Part shown: positions 52,456 to 61,709 of the stretch, one piece after another
Layout: every line of letters starts with the position of its first letter
Position numbering within the stretch: position 1 is the first letter of the stretch
NCBI GenBank assembly: GCA_963763885.1
Contig: CAVXQD010000007.1
Span: 930,001-994,000, forward strand
From: JANNBN01 sp963763885
GTDB lineage: Bacteria > Actinomycetota > Acidimicrobiia > Acidimicrobiales > JANYDT01
DNA: 64,000 nucleotides
Direction of reading: 5' to 3'
The notes under the pieces: generated by a model
What the model was told of the DNA's origin: nothing
The model's input: only the letters and a program-made list of their open reading frames with translations
The model's database searches: none
Made by a program: the position numbers and the translations under genes

Positions 52456-53586
52456 TCAGTTGGTTGCAGCGCGCAGTTCGGCGGGCATCTCAGCGCACAG
52501 CTCGGCGTGCATCTCAGCGCGCACTGCAGCGCGCTTGACGGAGCGGCGCCACAACATGATGGAGCATGCACCCGTCACAATTGGAACGACGAACGTTGCC
52601 GTGCGATACAACGCAATCGCAGCGACCGCGGACGTGGGGTCCACACCCTGGCCGGTGAGAGCGGTGAGCAAGCCAGCGTCGAGGAGCCCGATACCCCCGG
52701 GGAGTGGGGCAAAGCTTCCAAGCGTGCGCGCCATCGACAACGCAGCCATCGCGTGGATGGGGTACAGGCCGTGAGTGCCGGTGATGTGCAGGCCATGCAG
52801 AGTGAGCACAAGGATCAGCCCCACAACAACATTGCTTGCCAAGGCCAGCGCAAGCGCAGCAAGCCCTCGGCGACCACGGAGCGGCAAAGCAGAGCAGCGA
52901 AGCGACTCGGCAGTTGCGCGTGGATCTGCGTTTCGCAGCGAGGTCCGAGTACGTGCTGAGAGAAATGGCACCCGAGCGCACAGGTGTACTGCGGGTCGTG
53001 ACCGATCAGCCATCCAGCGCACCGCATTTGGCTTGCTGAGGAGGGTCAACCAGAAGGCTGCCGGGCCGACCGACAATGCGATACCGGCACCGAACGCTGC
53101 CTGGTTGGCCAACGAACGATCACCGCGCAGCATGAAGTACGAAGCTGCAGCCGACGTCATTGCCCATTGCGTGATGATTGGGATCACCGATGTGGCGGTG
53201 ATCGACGACGCGATACGGCTCTTCTCAACTCCCCAGCCGCTGAGCATCGCGGCTTTGACTCCCGTGCCAACTGCGCCGCCGCCGACGAGTGCAAGTGAGC
53301 AACCTGAATGCGCTTCGTTCGCCGTGAGGGCTTGGCCCATCCGGATCCGTCCGGTGATCACGGCGACCATTGCGGACTGGGTGAGCCGATGCACGACGAT
53401 GGCAGCAGCCAAGGCGAACATGGAAAGAATCGACAACCGGTGCATCTGCCCTGCCGCCGATGTGACCAACAGACGGTTCGGGTACAAACCGGCTGCAAGC
53501 ACTGCCACAGTGAACACGCTGATTGCCACACGGTGCCGAGTGACCCGAGTCTGGGTGCCCTGGTGCTGGGTCATACGGTGCGTCAT
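52456..53586 (-). CDS. LPG synthase transmembrane-domain (flippase-like) protein
   Basis: 376 aa from the ATG at 53586. Six to eight hydrophobic helices; sequences such as ALVGGGAVGTGVKAAMLSGWG, WAMTSAAASYFML and LPGGIGLLDAGLLTALTGQG match the lysylphosphatidylglycerol synthetase TM region (AglD/DUF340-like flippase). The synthetase domain is absent, so it may move lipids rather than aminoacylate them. The C-terminus has a charged, repeated (AEMHAELCAEMPAEL) stretch. Function beyond membrane transport fold is uncertain. Confidence 0.8.
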   Translation of the reverse strand: MTHRMTQHQGTQTRVTRHRVAISVFTVAVLAAGLYPNRLLVTSAAGQMHRLSILSMFALAAAIVVHRLTQSAMVAVITGRIRMGQALTANEAHSGCSLALVGGGAVGTGVKAAMLSGWGVEKSRIASSITATSVIPIITQWAMTSAAASYFMLRGDRSLANQAAFGAGIALSVGPAAFWLTLLSKPNAVRWMADRSRPAVHLCARVPFLSARTRTSLRNADPRATAESLRCSALPLRGRRGLAALALALASNVVVGLILVLTLHGLHITGTHGLYPIHAMAALSMARTLGSFAPLPGGIGLLDAGLLTALTGQGVDPTSAVAAIALYRTATFVVPIVTGACSIMLWRRSVKRAAVRAEMHAELCAEMPAELRAATN

Positions 53587-53689
53587 CACATCATTTGTAT
53601 CGGCACGATATGAAACGAACGTGAGGACCGCATTACGAGGTTGCTCAAATCTTGAGCAACCTCGAGCGTACGACTGCCCGATGGTCTGA

Positions 53690-54457
53690 TCAGAGCCGTA
53701 CAAGCCCGCCGCGCAAGGCGGTGAGCACGGCCTGCGTGACGTTGCGGGTACCAAGGCGGCGGTAGATGACGCCGAGGTGATTGTTGAGGGTCTTGACCGT
53801 GATGCCGAGATTGACCGCTGCTTCCGTTGGGGTGTCGCCAACAGCAAGGCGCTGGAGAATGTCAACGTGACGGGAAGTGAGCGCAAGGTCCGTCGTGAGT
53901 GACACGAACTGATCAACCTGCTTGTTGATGTCTTCCATCGTGCTGGCAAGAGCCGGCCGCAGACCCGGAAACTCTGGCGGCTGTGACTGCACGCCTGCCG
54001 CAGCAATGATGAGGTGCGTCCGACGGTTGCGACGCAAGGCAGCCAACAACAGCGTTGGATCGACACCCCGAGGGAGCAACACAACCACGTCGACCCCGCC
54101 AGCATCGATCCGTGGCACAGCCTCAACGGTGGTGACGGGAAGCGCCCGGATCCCAATTGGATCAATCGCAACGGACATGGCCTCGGTGGCCAAGCGGTCA
54201 GCGCCGACGACAAGCACGGAGCGACGCGACGATAACCGCGCTGCTTCGATGTCCAAGTCCTTTGGGAATTCAGCGTGCCGGTCGGTTCGCAGGTCGATGC
54301 TCGTGAGCGAACTGACCGTGGTGGGTGCGGAAGACCCGGACGGGAATGACGGGAGTTCGGACAAATCGGACAGGGAGGACATTGTCTTCGACATAGCTAT
54401 AGATGTGGACGCCAAGCTCCGGTCGAAGTCGCGAGAAATTTCGATGTCATGTTCCAC
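53690..54457 (-). CDS. LuxR-type regulator with degenerate receiver-like domain
   Basis: 255 aa. Residues about 75-175 have the alternating strands and helices of a receiver domain (VLVVGADRLATEAM), but the usual phospho-acceptor Asp after strand 3 is absent (VDVVVLLPRG). The C-terminal 65 residues are a LuxR/GerE helix-turn-helix: LTSRHVDILQRLAVGDTPTEAA, VKTLNNHLGVIYRRLG. It probably responds to something other than phosphorylation. N-terminal 70 residues are low complexity. No kinase partner adjoins. Target genes unknown. Confidence 0.83.
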   Translation of the reverse strand: MEHDIEISRDFDRSLASTSIAMSKTMSSLSDLSELPSFPSGSSAPTTVSSLTSIDLRTDRHAEFPKDLDIEAARLSSRRSVLVVGADRLATEAMSVAIDPIGIRALPVTTVEAVPRIDAGGVDVVVLLPRGVDPTLLLAALRRNRRTHLIIAAAGVQSQPPEFPGLRPALASTMEDINKQVDQFVSLTTDLALTSRHVDILQRLAVGDTPTEAAVNLGITVKTLNNHLGVIYRRLGTRNVTQAVLTALRGGLVRL

Positions 54458-54569
54458 ACTCGTTCCAGCACTAGTTCCAGCTTCTCGCCAGCACTAGTCC
54501 CCGCTTCTCTCAAACCAGGTCCCCCGACGCCCGGTAAAGGCTGGCTCTCCGGGTGCCGATGAAGACGGC

Positions 54570-55598
54570 ATGGCAGATTCGACGGATCCCGGAGAACACG
54601 CAGTCGCTGATCGGCTCGCAAGTCTCTTGCGTGGCGAACACGTCGAGCAGGACCCTCACGGGCAACATGAGCAACAGCTGCATGGGCAACAGCTGCGTGA
54701 GCAACAGAGACTGTCTGCGTCGAACAACGCTGCCCCTTCGTCAGCACAGGTGTCACTGCTTCGCGCTGCCAGAGCTGAGGCAGAGGCTGGAGCCCCAACG
54801 CCGGTGGAGCCGCAACGGTCACGCTCTTCCAAACGGTCAAACGTCAAGAAGCTGGCGAGCCCTCACGACCATGGTCGTCCGGGACTGATCCGACGTCCGG
54901 CGTGGTCGGCTGAATCCGACGAGTTGGGCGCAACAGCCGAGGCACCCGCTGTTGACCCGCGCCATCTCCCTCCACCCGTTGTCCGTAAGGGCTTCCAGGT
55001 AGCTGGCTCGGTAGCGCAGGCTCACGCCCCCACCGAAGTCTTCGCTGGCCAGACACGACAGTCAAAGAAGGCGCGCGATCGGCGCAGCTCCGCGCAGGTG
55101 GCCTCGGAGTCCGAGTTCGGCACACCGACTGCCAGCCAGATTCTCGATATGCGAGTCCCCGGCAAGACCAAGGGCGATTCGCCCTTCCTTGTGCCGTTAG
55201 TGCCGTCGTTGTTCATCGCAGCGTTGAGCACCTATGTCTGGTTCCAGGCCTGCATCCGCTTGACCAGTTACCTGCCGCTGGCTCCGATTCTCGTCGGTGT
55301 GGCCATCGGAGGAATCATGCGCCTTGGGACTCGCTCGGTGGATTTTGCCCGCGTGATCTTTGCGGTCTTGCTGACCGCCTTCGCCACGTTCTGGGGCCAC
55401 GCAGCTGCCAAGGACTTTGGGCCACTTGGTGAACTCACCGCCACAACGATCCGCTGGTCTGATCTCCCTCGCGTTGCGAACCCTGTGGGGCTGATCAGCA
55501 CGTTCCACGCCACCGCGGAGATTTCGATCGGGAACGCGGCGTTGATGTTTTCGGGAATGATCGCCGCCGGCCTGCTCTCGAGCCTCACCGGCAAGTAA
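54570..55598 (+). CDS. membrane protein of unknown function with Gln/His-rich N-terminus
   Basis: 342 aa. The first 200 residues are hydrophilic and repetitive (HEQQLHGQQLREQQ) with several Pro and basic stretches. Two or three transmembrane helices follow in residues about 215-290 (FIAALSTYVWFQACIRLT, ILVGVAIGGIMRLGTR), then a last helix near 325-342. No domain recognised. The start at 54570 is one option; a later start is possible because the N-terminus is non-conserved in appearance. Convergent with atpC, 3 bases between stops. Role unknown. Confidence 0.65.
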   Translation: MADSTDPGEHAVADRLASLLRGEHVEQDPHGQHEQQLHGQQLREQQRLSASNNAAPSSAQVSLLRAARAEAEAGAPTPVEPQRSRSSKRSNVKKLASPHDHGRPGLIRRPAWSAESDELGATAEAPAVDPRHLPPPVVRKGFQVAGSVAQAHAPTEVFAGQTRQSKKARDRRSSAQVASESEFGTPTASQILDMRVPGKTKGDSPFLVPLVPSLFIAALSTYVWFQACIRLTSYLPLAPILVGVAIGGIMRLGTRSVDFARVIFAVLLTAFATFWGHAAAKDFGPLGELTATTIRWSDLPRVANPVGLISTFHATAEISIGNAALMFSGMIAAGLLSSLTGK

Positions 55599-55601
55599 CC
55601 C

Positions 55602-56009
55602 TTACGCAGCTGCTACCTGCAACCGGACGTTGGCCCGGCGCAATGCAACCGCAGCGGTTGCAGCATCTGATGCATCCGACGAGCCAGAAGTTGCCTCAGC
55701 TTTTGACTTCGCCTCACGCGCACGCTCGACGTTGATCTCTGTTGCGAGTTCGGCGACGTCGGACAGGATGGTCACCTTGTTGTTGCGAACTTCGATGAAC
55801 CCGCCATGCACAGCAGCTTTGACTTCTTTGCCCTCGTCAGTGCGGATGAGCACCGGACCGACGCCCAACAGCCCAAGGTAGGGGGCGTGGCCGGGCAGAA
55901 ACGCGGCATCGCCTCCTTCGGGACGGCAAATGACGATGGTCGCATCGCCCGAGTAGAGGATTTTCTCGGGGGAGACAAGCTCCACCCGCATCGTCGTACC
56001 GGTAGCCAT
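55602..56009 (-). CDS. atpC: ATP synthase epsilon subunit
   Basis: 135 aa from the ATG at 56009. Beta-sandwich start MRVELVSPEKILYSGDATIV, GGDAAFLPGHAPYLGLLGVG, and VHGGFIEVRNNKVTILSD are family hallmarks. The C-terminal helices continue through ALRRANVRLQVA. It inhibits and couples F1. Last gene of the operon, 10 bases after atpD. Confidence 0.95.
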   Translation of the reverse strand: MATGTTMRVELVSPEKILYSGDATIVICRPEGGDAAFLPGHAPYLGLLGVGPVLIRTDEGKEVKAAVHGGFIEVRNNKVTILSDVAELATEINVERAREAKSKAEATSGSSDASDAATAAVALRRANVRLQVAAA

Positions 56010-56019
56010 GAGGTAACCC

Positions 56020-57495
56020 TCAGAGCTCGCCGCGCTCGAACTTGGCAGCCTTTTCAAGCACCGAGTCGAGGCCGCCGACGTTGAGGAACGCCTGCTCTGG
56101 GACCTTGTCCAGTTCGCCGTCGCACAGCTTCTCGAAGCTCTCGATGGTGTCGGAGACAGGTGTGAACACACCCTCTTGGCCGGTGAAAGCCTTGGCCACG
56201 AACATCGGCTGCGACAAGAACTTCTGCACCTTACGAGCGCGCTGCACCAGCACCTTGTCCTCTTCGGACAGTTCGTCGATGCCAAGGATGGCGATGATGT
56301 CCTGGAGTTCCTTGTAGCGCTGCAGGATGGACTGCACACGACGAGCCACGTTGTAGTGGCGATCGCCGACAACGTCTGGCGCAAGGATGGTGGACGTAGA
56401 AGCAAGTGGGTCCACTGCGGGGAAGATGCCGAGGGCGGCGATCTCACGGGCAAGGTTGGTGGTTGCGTCGAGGTGGCGGAACGTGGTGAACGGAGCCGGG
56501 TCGGTGTAATCGTCGGCTGGCACGTACACGGCCTGCAGCGAGGTGATGGAGTGACCGCGGGTGGAAGTAATGCGCTCCTGCAGCTGGCCCATTTCGTCTG
56601 CGAGGTTTGGCTGGTAACCCACGGCAGAAGGCATACGACCGAGGAGCGTTGACACCTCGGAGCCAGCCTGGGTGAACCGGAAGACGTTGTCTACGAACAA
56701 CAGCACGTCTTGGTTCTGCACGTCACGGAAGTACTCGGCCATGGTGAGCGCTGACAAAGCAACACGCAGACGCACGCCTGGAGGTTCGTCCATCTGGCCG
56801 TACACAAGAGCTGCGTTGTCGATAACGAACTTGCCCTCTTCACCAGTTGAGGTTTCCTTCATTTCCAACCAGAGGTCGGTGCCCTCACGGGTGCGCTCGC
56901 CGACGCCGGCGAACACGGACACGCCACCGAACTCCTTGGCAACACGGGTGATCATTTCGAGGATGAGCACGGTCTTACCCACGCCTGCACCACCGAATAG
57001 ACCGATCTTGCCGCCCTTCACGTACGGCTCGAGCAGGTCGATGACCTTCACACCGGTTTCGAACATCTCTCGCTTTGGCTCGAGTGTGTCGAATGCAGGT
57101 GCCTTGCGGTGGATGGCCCAACGCTCGGTGACGCCCTCGAGCGGCAAGCCGCCGGTGTCGAGCGGCTGGCCGAGCACGTTGAACACGTGACCCTTGACGA
57201 TGTCGCCGACTGGCACGGTGATACCGATGCCCGTCTGCTTGACCACGGCGCCACGTGTGAGGCCGTCGGTTGGGCGCATGGCGATAGCACGAACGCGGTT
57301 TTCACCGATGTGCTGAGCAACCTCTGCGGTGACTTCCTCAGACTCGTCGCCCTGCGTGATGATGAACGTCACGGCGTCGTTGATCTTCGGCAATCCGCCA
57401 GCGGGGAACTCGATGTCGACCACAGGGCCGGCAATGGAGACCACACGGCCTTCGGCGAGGTTGAGTTCTGATTCGGTCAGGTCGGTCATCGTCAT
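56020..57495 (-). CDS. atpD: ATP synthase beta subunit
   Basis: 491 aa. Walker A GGAGVGKTVLILEM, the catalytic Glu in AGVGERTREG, Walker B DVLLFVDNVFRF, SALTMAEYFRD and the DELSEED-like motif LGIDELSEED near the C-terminus. It holds the three catalytic ATP sites. Complete. Confidence 0.97.
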   Translation of the reverse strand: MTMTDLTESELNLAEGRVVSIAGPVVDIEFPAGGLPKINDAVTFIITQGDESEEVTAEVAQHIGENRVRAIAMRPTDGLTRGAVVKQTGIGITVPVGDIVKGHVFNVLGQPLDTGGLPLEGVTERWAIHRKAPAFDTLEPKREMFETGVKVIDLLEPYVKGGKIGLFGGAGVGKTVLILEMITRVAKEFGGVSVFAGVGERTREGTDLWLEMKETSTGEEGKFVIDNAALVYGQMDEPPGVRLRVALSALTMAEYFRDVQNQDVLLFVDNVFRFTQAGSEVSTLLGRMPSAVGYQPNLADEMGQLQERITSTRGHSITSLQAVYVPADDYTDPAPFTTFRHLDATTNLAREIAALGIFPAVDPLASTSTILAPDVVGDRHYNVARRVQSILQRYKELQDIIAILGIDELSEEDKVLVQRARKVQKFLSQPMFVAKAFTGQEGVFTPVSDTIESFEKLCDGELDKVPEQAFLNVGGLDSVLEKAAKFERGEL

Positions 57496-57558
57496 GGGAG
57501 TGATTCCTTGGTGACTCTGTGAAGGAGGTCGGTGTTTGCGAGTCGAGCGCGGGTGCGC

Positions 57559-58539
57559 TCAGCCCTGGAAAGCGTTGTGGTGATGCTCATGGTCACGGAT
57601 CTCGAAGAGATCCATGTTGTTCATGCTCTGCGCGATGAGGGAACCGCTGCCGTCGGCTGTGGCTTTCAACGCCTCGGCGCCGCCAACGATTTCCATGATT
57701 TCGGTTGTGATTGCCGACTGGCGGGCTGCGTTCATCTGCAAAGAAAGCTTGCGGATGAGTTCGCCTGCGTTCTCGGTTGCGCTCTTCATGGCACGCTGAC
57801 GAGCAGCGTGTTCGGAGGCAGCGCCGTCGAGCATTGCTGCATACAGACGGCTCTCGACGTAACGAGGGAGCAGTGAGCTGAGAATGGATACTGGCTCTGG
57901 TTCGAACTCGTACCCTGCGCCGCTGCCGCCGCTGGATTCAGCTGCGCCTTCGACGTCGATAGGCATGAAACGCCGCAAGGTAGGGCGCTGTGACCCGGCT
58001 GACAAGAACTGCATGTAGCTGAGCTCGACCTGGTCCAGTTCGCCAGCCTCGAAACGGCTGACAACTGCAGCTGCAACCTGACGAGCGTTCTCGTACGTTG
58101 GTGCTTCAGAGAAGCCCTTGAACGATTGCGTGATGGTGTACTTACGGAACCGGAAGTAATCCTCGGCCTTTTTGCCGCACGTGATGAGCACGTAGTTGCG
58201 GCCAGCTTCAAGGTCGGCCTGCATTGCACGTTCGGCCTGCCGAATGACTGACGAGTTGTACGCGCCAGCCAGACCGCGGTCTGCGGAGATGACGATGTAA
58301 CCAACCGTCTTCACCTCAGCTTTTGGCGTGAGCAGTGGCTGCCCAGTTGCGGCGCCACCTGCAGCGAGGCTGCGGATAACACCGGTGATCTGGTCTGCGT
58401 AGGGACGTGCAGCCTGCACCCGTTGCTGGGCTTTTGCGATGCGCGTTGCTGCAATGAGCTCCATGGCGCGGGTGATCTTCTTGGTCGACGTCATCGTCTT
58501 GATGCGCCGCTTCAGAATGCGTTCTTGTCCACCTGGCAT
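57559..58539 (-). CDS. atpG: ATP synthase gamma subunit
   Basis: 326 aa. N-terminal coiled coil RRIKTMTSTKKITRAMELIA and C-terminal coiled coil (SATENAGELIRKLSLQMNAARQSAIT) are the central-stalk helices. At 326 aa it is about 35 longer than E. coli gamma, mostly in the middle globular region around GAGYEFEPEPVS. Rotates inside F1. Confidence 0.95.
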   Translation of the reverse strand: MPGGQERILKRRIKTMTSTKKITRAMELIAATRIAKAQQRVQAARPYADQITGVIRSLAAGGAATGQPLLTPKAEVKTVGYIVISADRGLAGAYNSSVIRQAERAMQADLEAGRNYVLITCGKKAEDYFRFRKYTITQSFKGFSEAPTYENARQVAAAVVSRFEAGELDQVELSYMQFLSAGSQRPTLRRFMPIDVEGAAESSGGSGAGYEFEPEPVSILSSLLPRYVESRLYAAMLDGAASEHAARQRAMKSATENAGELIRKLSLQMNAARQSAITTEIMEIVGGAEALKATADGSGSLIAQSMNNMDLFEIRDHEHHHNAFQG

Positions 58540-58572
58540 GTCAGCTCCTTTCCCGTTGGTCCGTTACAGCGA

Positions 58573-60099
58573 TCAGGCCGGCGCCTGCGAAGCCCGGAAT
58601 GCGGCCTTGGCTGCGTCGATGGCGGCCTTCATACGATCGTCTTCGACGAGCTTTCCGGTTGAACGAATCTCACCAAGGATGTCGGAGTGCTTCGTGCGGA
58701 AGGTGTCGAGGAGGTGCGTCTCGAATGGACGCACGTCGGCAACTGGCATGTCGTCCAGGTGGCCACGGGTACCGGCGTAGATGGAGACAACCTGCTCTTC
58801 GACGCGAAGCGGCGAGTACGCGGGCTGCTTCAACAGTTCAACCAGGCGGTAGCCACGGTCGAGCTGAGCCTGTGAAACCTTGTCGAGTTCTGAACCGAAG
58901 GCTGCGAAGGCCTCGAGCTCACGGAACTGGGCAAGGTCGATCTTCATCGAACCGGCAACAGCAGACATTGCCTTGATCTGAGCTGAAGATCCCACGCGGG
59001 ATACCGAGATACCGACGTTCATCGCCGGACGGATGCCGGAGTTGAACAGATCGAGGTCAAGGAACACCTGGCCGTCGGTGATGGAAATCACGTTGGTTGG
59101 GATGTACGCCGAAACGTCGCCAGCCTTGGTCTCGATGATTGGCAGCGCCGTCAACGAACCGCCGCCCATTGCATCGGACAGCTTGGCAGCGCGCTCCAAG
59201 AGGCGGCTGTGGAGGTAGAACACGTCGCCGGGATATGCCTCACGGCCCGGTGGGCGGCGCAACAGCAACGACATCTGGCGGTACGACTCGGCCTGCTTCG
59301 ACAGGTCGTCGTACACAATGAGACCGTGCTCGCCGTTTTCCATCCAGTGCTGGCCAATGGCAGCGCCGGTGAACGGAGCGAGGTACTGGAACGGTGCAGG
59401 GTCAGCAGCAGGTGCGTTGACGATGACCGTGTATTCCATGGCACCAGCAGCGTGCAGCTGGGCAACCGTCTCTGCGACCGTTGAACCCTTCTGGCCGATG
59501 GCGACGTAGATGCACTTCACGCCAAGACCGCGCTGGTTGATGATGGTGTCGATGGCGACCGAGGTCTTGCCGGTCTTGCGGTCACCAATGATGAGTTCGC
59601 GCTGACCACGACCGATTGGGGTCATGGCGTCGATCACCTTGATGCCGGTCTGCATTGGTTCCTTCACCGGCTTGCGCTTCACGATGCCAGGCGCCTGGAT
59701 TTCCACACGGCGGCTGATTGGGTTGACCAAAGGACCCTTGCCGTCGATGGGGTTACCCAGTGGGTCAACAACACGGCCAAGCAGGCCATCGCCGACTGGC
59801 ACCTGGAGGATCTTGCCGGTGGCCATAACCACCTGACCCTCGGAGATGCGGGCGGAGTCACCGAGGACCACGGCGCCGATTGAATCCTCGTCGAGGTTCA
59901 GCGCCAGGCCGATGGTTCCGTCTTCGAACTCCAGGAGTTCGTTGACGCCGCAGGACGGCAGGCCGGCGATGCGGGCGATACCGTCGCCAACTTCGACAAT
60001 ATGACCAACCTGTTGCGCGGTGACCTTGGGGTCGAACCCGGCAAGGCCCTTGCGCAGGGCGGCGGTGATGTCTGCGGGATTGATGGTCAGCTCAGCCAT
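58573..60099 (-). CDS. atpA: ATP synthase alpha subunit
   Basis: 508 aa. Walker A GDRKTGKTSVAIDT, KCIYVAIGQKGSTVAETV, GEHGLIVYDDLSKQAESYRQ and SISRVGSSAQIKAM are all present. It forms the non-catalytic nucleotide sites of F1. Complete and typical. Confidence 0.97.
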   Translation of the reverse strand: MAELTINPADITAALRKGLAGFDPKVTAQQVGHIVEVGDGIARIAGLPSCGVNELLEFEDGTIGLALNLDEDSIGAVVLGDSARISEGQVVMATGKILQVPVGDGLLGRVVDPLGNPIDGKGPLVNPISRRVEIQAPGIVKRKPVKEPMQTGIKVIDAMTPIGRGQRELIIGDRKTGKTSVAIDTIINQRGLGVKCIYVAIGQKGSTVAETVAQLHAAGAMEYTVIVNAPAADPAPFQYLAPFTGAAIGQHWMENGEHGLIVYDDLSKQAESYRQMSLLLRRPPGREAYPGDVFYLHSRLLERAAKLSDAMGGGSLTALPIIETKAGDVSAYIPTNVISITDGQVFLDLDLFNSGIRPAMNVGISVSRVGSSAQIKAMSAVAGSMKIDLAQFRELEAFAAFGSELDKVSQAQLDRGYRLVELLKQPAYSPLRVEEQVVSIYAGTRGHLDDMPVADVRPFETHLLDTFRTKHSDILGEIRSTGKLVEDDRMKAAIDAAKAAFRASQAPA

Positions 60100-60161
60100 T
60101 TCAGGTTCTCGCTTGGTTCGTACGTTCGCTTAGTGAATTCGGTTTGGTTCAGTGAAGACGC

Positions 60162-60683
60162 TCAGACGGCGTCTTTCATCAGTTCGAGGCGGCGCTTGAC
60201 GCTGCCGTCGATGACGGTGTCGCCCACGGTGGTGATGACACCGCCGAGGATGCTTGCGTCGACCACGAAGCTGAGGGCCACAGGCTTGCCCAGCTGCTTG
60301 GAGATTGCATCGGTGAGACGGGCCTGCTGGTCTGCAGTCATGTCGATTGCGCTGCGGACCTGACCAGCAACCTTGCCTTCGGCCGCAGCCGACTGGGCAC
60401 GCATTGCGTCGACGATGCTTGGCAACTCTTTGGCGCGTCCCGCTCCCACCAGGAAGCTCACCAGGTTGGTGGTGACGGGACTTGCCTTGCTGCCGAGCAG
60501 ATCGGACACAACCGAGAGACGCCGATCAACGGCCAAGTTGGGGTCAGACAGGGTCTGCGACAGGTCAGGATTCTTTCCCATCGCTTCGGCGAATGCCGAA
60601 AGTTCGGACTGAACTTGCCCCAGGAGCCCTTCGGCCTTGGCTATTTCAAATAGGGCTGATGCGTAACCCTCTACGGCGCCCAT
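60162..60683 (-). CDS. atpH: ATP synthase delta subunit
   Basis: 173 aa from the ATG at 60683, 1 base after atpF. YASALFEIAKAEGLLGQVQSEL at the start and ASILGGVITTVGDTVIDGSV near the C-terminus are the OSCP/delta signatures. It connects F1 to the peripheral stalk. Confidence 0.95.
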   Translation of the reverse strand: MGAVEGYASALFEIAKAEGLLGQVQSELSAFAEAMGKNPDLSQTLSDPNLAVDRRLSVVSDLLGSKASPVTTNLVSFLVGAGRAKELPSIVDAMRAQSAAAEGKVAGQVRSAIDMTADQQARLTDAISKQLGKPVALSFVVDASILGGVITTVGDTVIDGSVKRRLELMKDAV

Positions 60684-60684
60684 G

Positions 60685-61347
60685 TCAGCGAGCCAGTTGC
60701 GAGATGTACTGGTCGACGAGTGCTTCGTTGGTTGCACGGTCGAGGTTTTTGCCAACGACCTTCTCGGCGAGATCGATGGACAGTCCACGAACGTGGCTCT
60801 GCAGTTCCAGCTTCACCCGGTCGCCCTGAGCGTCGGCATCAGCCGCAGCCTTGGTACGGATCTCCGCAGCCTCGGCTTCTGCACGAGCCAGGATGTCCTT
60901 GCGGACGGTCTCGGCCTGTGTGCGTGCTGCTTCGACGATCTGAGCTCCCTCGCCCTTGGCATCGCCGATTGAAGCGCGGTACTTCGCGGCCTCAGCTTCG
61001 GCAGTGACCTTGGCGTCGTCTGCGGCCTTCAAGTCGCCGGCGATCTTTGCGGTACGAGCATCCATTGCCTTCTTGGCAGCAGGAAGCGCGAACTTGGCAA
61101 GGAACGCAAGGACCAACAAGAACGCGATGCCGCCCCAGACGATTTCGGAAGTTTCCGGCATCAGCGGGTTGGGCGACGGCTTCTTGGAGGCCACAGCGAT
61201 GATGGTCTGAACTTCGGACTTGGAGTACGTGTCCTTAGTCAGCTTCAGATCTTTGTACTCCTCCATTTGCTTGTTGATCTCTTCGATTTCGGCCTCGGTG
61301 AGACCGGCTTCGCCTTCAAACGGAAGGGTGAGTGTGTATGCGTGCAT
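60685..61347 (-). CDS. atpF: ATP synthase b subunit with long N-terminal extension
   Basis: 220 aa. The membrane helix (IVWGGIAFLLVLAFLAKFAL) begins only near residue 68; in E. coli b it starts near residue 5. The preceding part is acidic and helical (LTEAEIEEINKQMEEYKDL). The C-terminal stalk is an Ala/Glu/Lys-rich coiled coil. Peripheral stalk of the enzyme. The extension is odd but open and in frame; an internal start near MPETSEIVW is an alternative. Confidence 0.92.
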   Translation of the reverse strand: MHAYTLTLPFEGEAGLTEAEIEEINKQMEEYKDLKLTKDTYSKSEVQTIIAVASKKPSPNPLMPETSEIVWGGIAFLLVLAFLAKFALPAAKKAMDARTAKIAGDLKAADDAKVTAEAEAAKYRASIGDAKGEGAQIVEAARTQAETVRKDILARAEAEAAEIRTKAAADADAQGDRVKLELQSHVRGLSIDLAEKVVGKNLDRATNEALVDQYISQLAR

Positions 61348-61401
61348 AGTTCGTGTCCTTAACGAAGGCAGTGCGTTGGGAATCAGCCGCCGAAGCGTCG
61401 A

Positions 61402-61656
61402 TCAAGCAGACGCAAGGATGTATGCCACGAAGCCGATGAGAGCCAAGGCTTCGGTAAATGCAATGCCGAGGAACATAGTGGTACGCACCATGCCGGCGGC
61501 TTCTGGCTGGCGAGCCATAGCCTGGACGGACTGGCCGACGAGATAGCCGATACCGATGCCTGGGCCGATGGCGCCTGCGCCGTAGCCGATTGCGGCAAGG
61601 CCCTTGTTGTTCGTACCGGCCTTAGCGATTTCAGCGGTCTGAGCGAGGATGCTCAT
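61402..61656 (-). CDS. atpE: ATP synthase c subunit
   Basis: 84 aa. Two helices joined by the polar loop ARQPEA. The ion-carrying Glu is in GIAFTEALALIGFV; the next residue is Ala, not Ser/Thr, and the Na+ site residues are missing, so it is inferred to be H+-coupled. Glycine-rich first helix (GAIGPGIGIGYLVG) fits tight c-ring packing. Confidence 0.96.
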   Translation of the reverse strand: MSILAQTAEIAKAGTNNKGLAAIGYGAGAIGPGIGIGYLVGQSVQAMARQPEAAGMVRTTMFLGIAFTEALALIGFVAYILASA

Positions 61657-61709
61657 GGTGTTCTCCTTAGTCTTTCTGGTGAGCTGGTTGGAGGAGGTGA
61701 AGCGAGCGT

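Noticed and set aside
54853..55125. Minus-strand small gene inside the 54570 membrane protein
   Set aside because: No start signal or domain, and the plus-strand frame encodes clear transmembrane helices nearby.
61402..61656. Sodium-driven c ring
   Set aside because: The residue after the ion-binding Glu is Ala and the other sodium ligands are missing.
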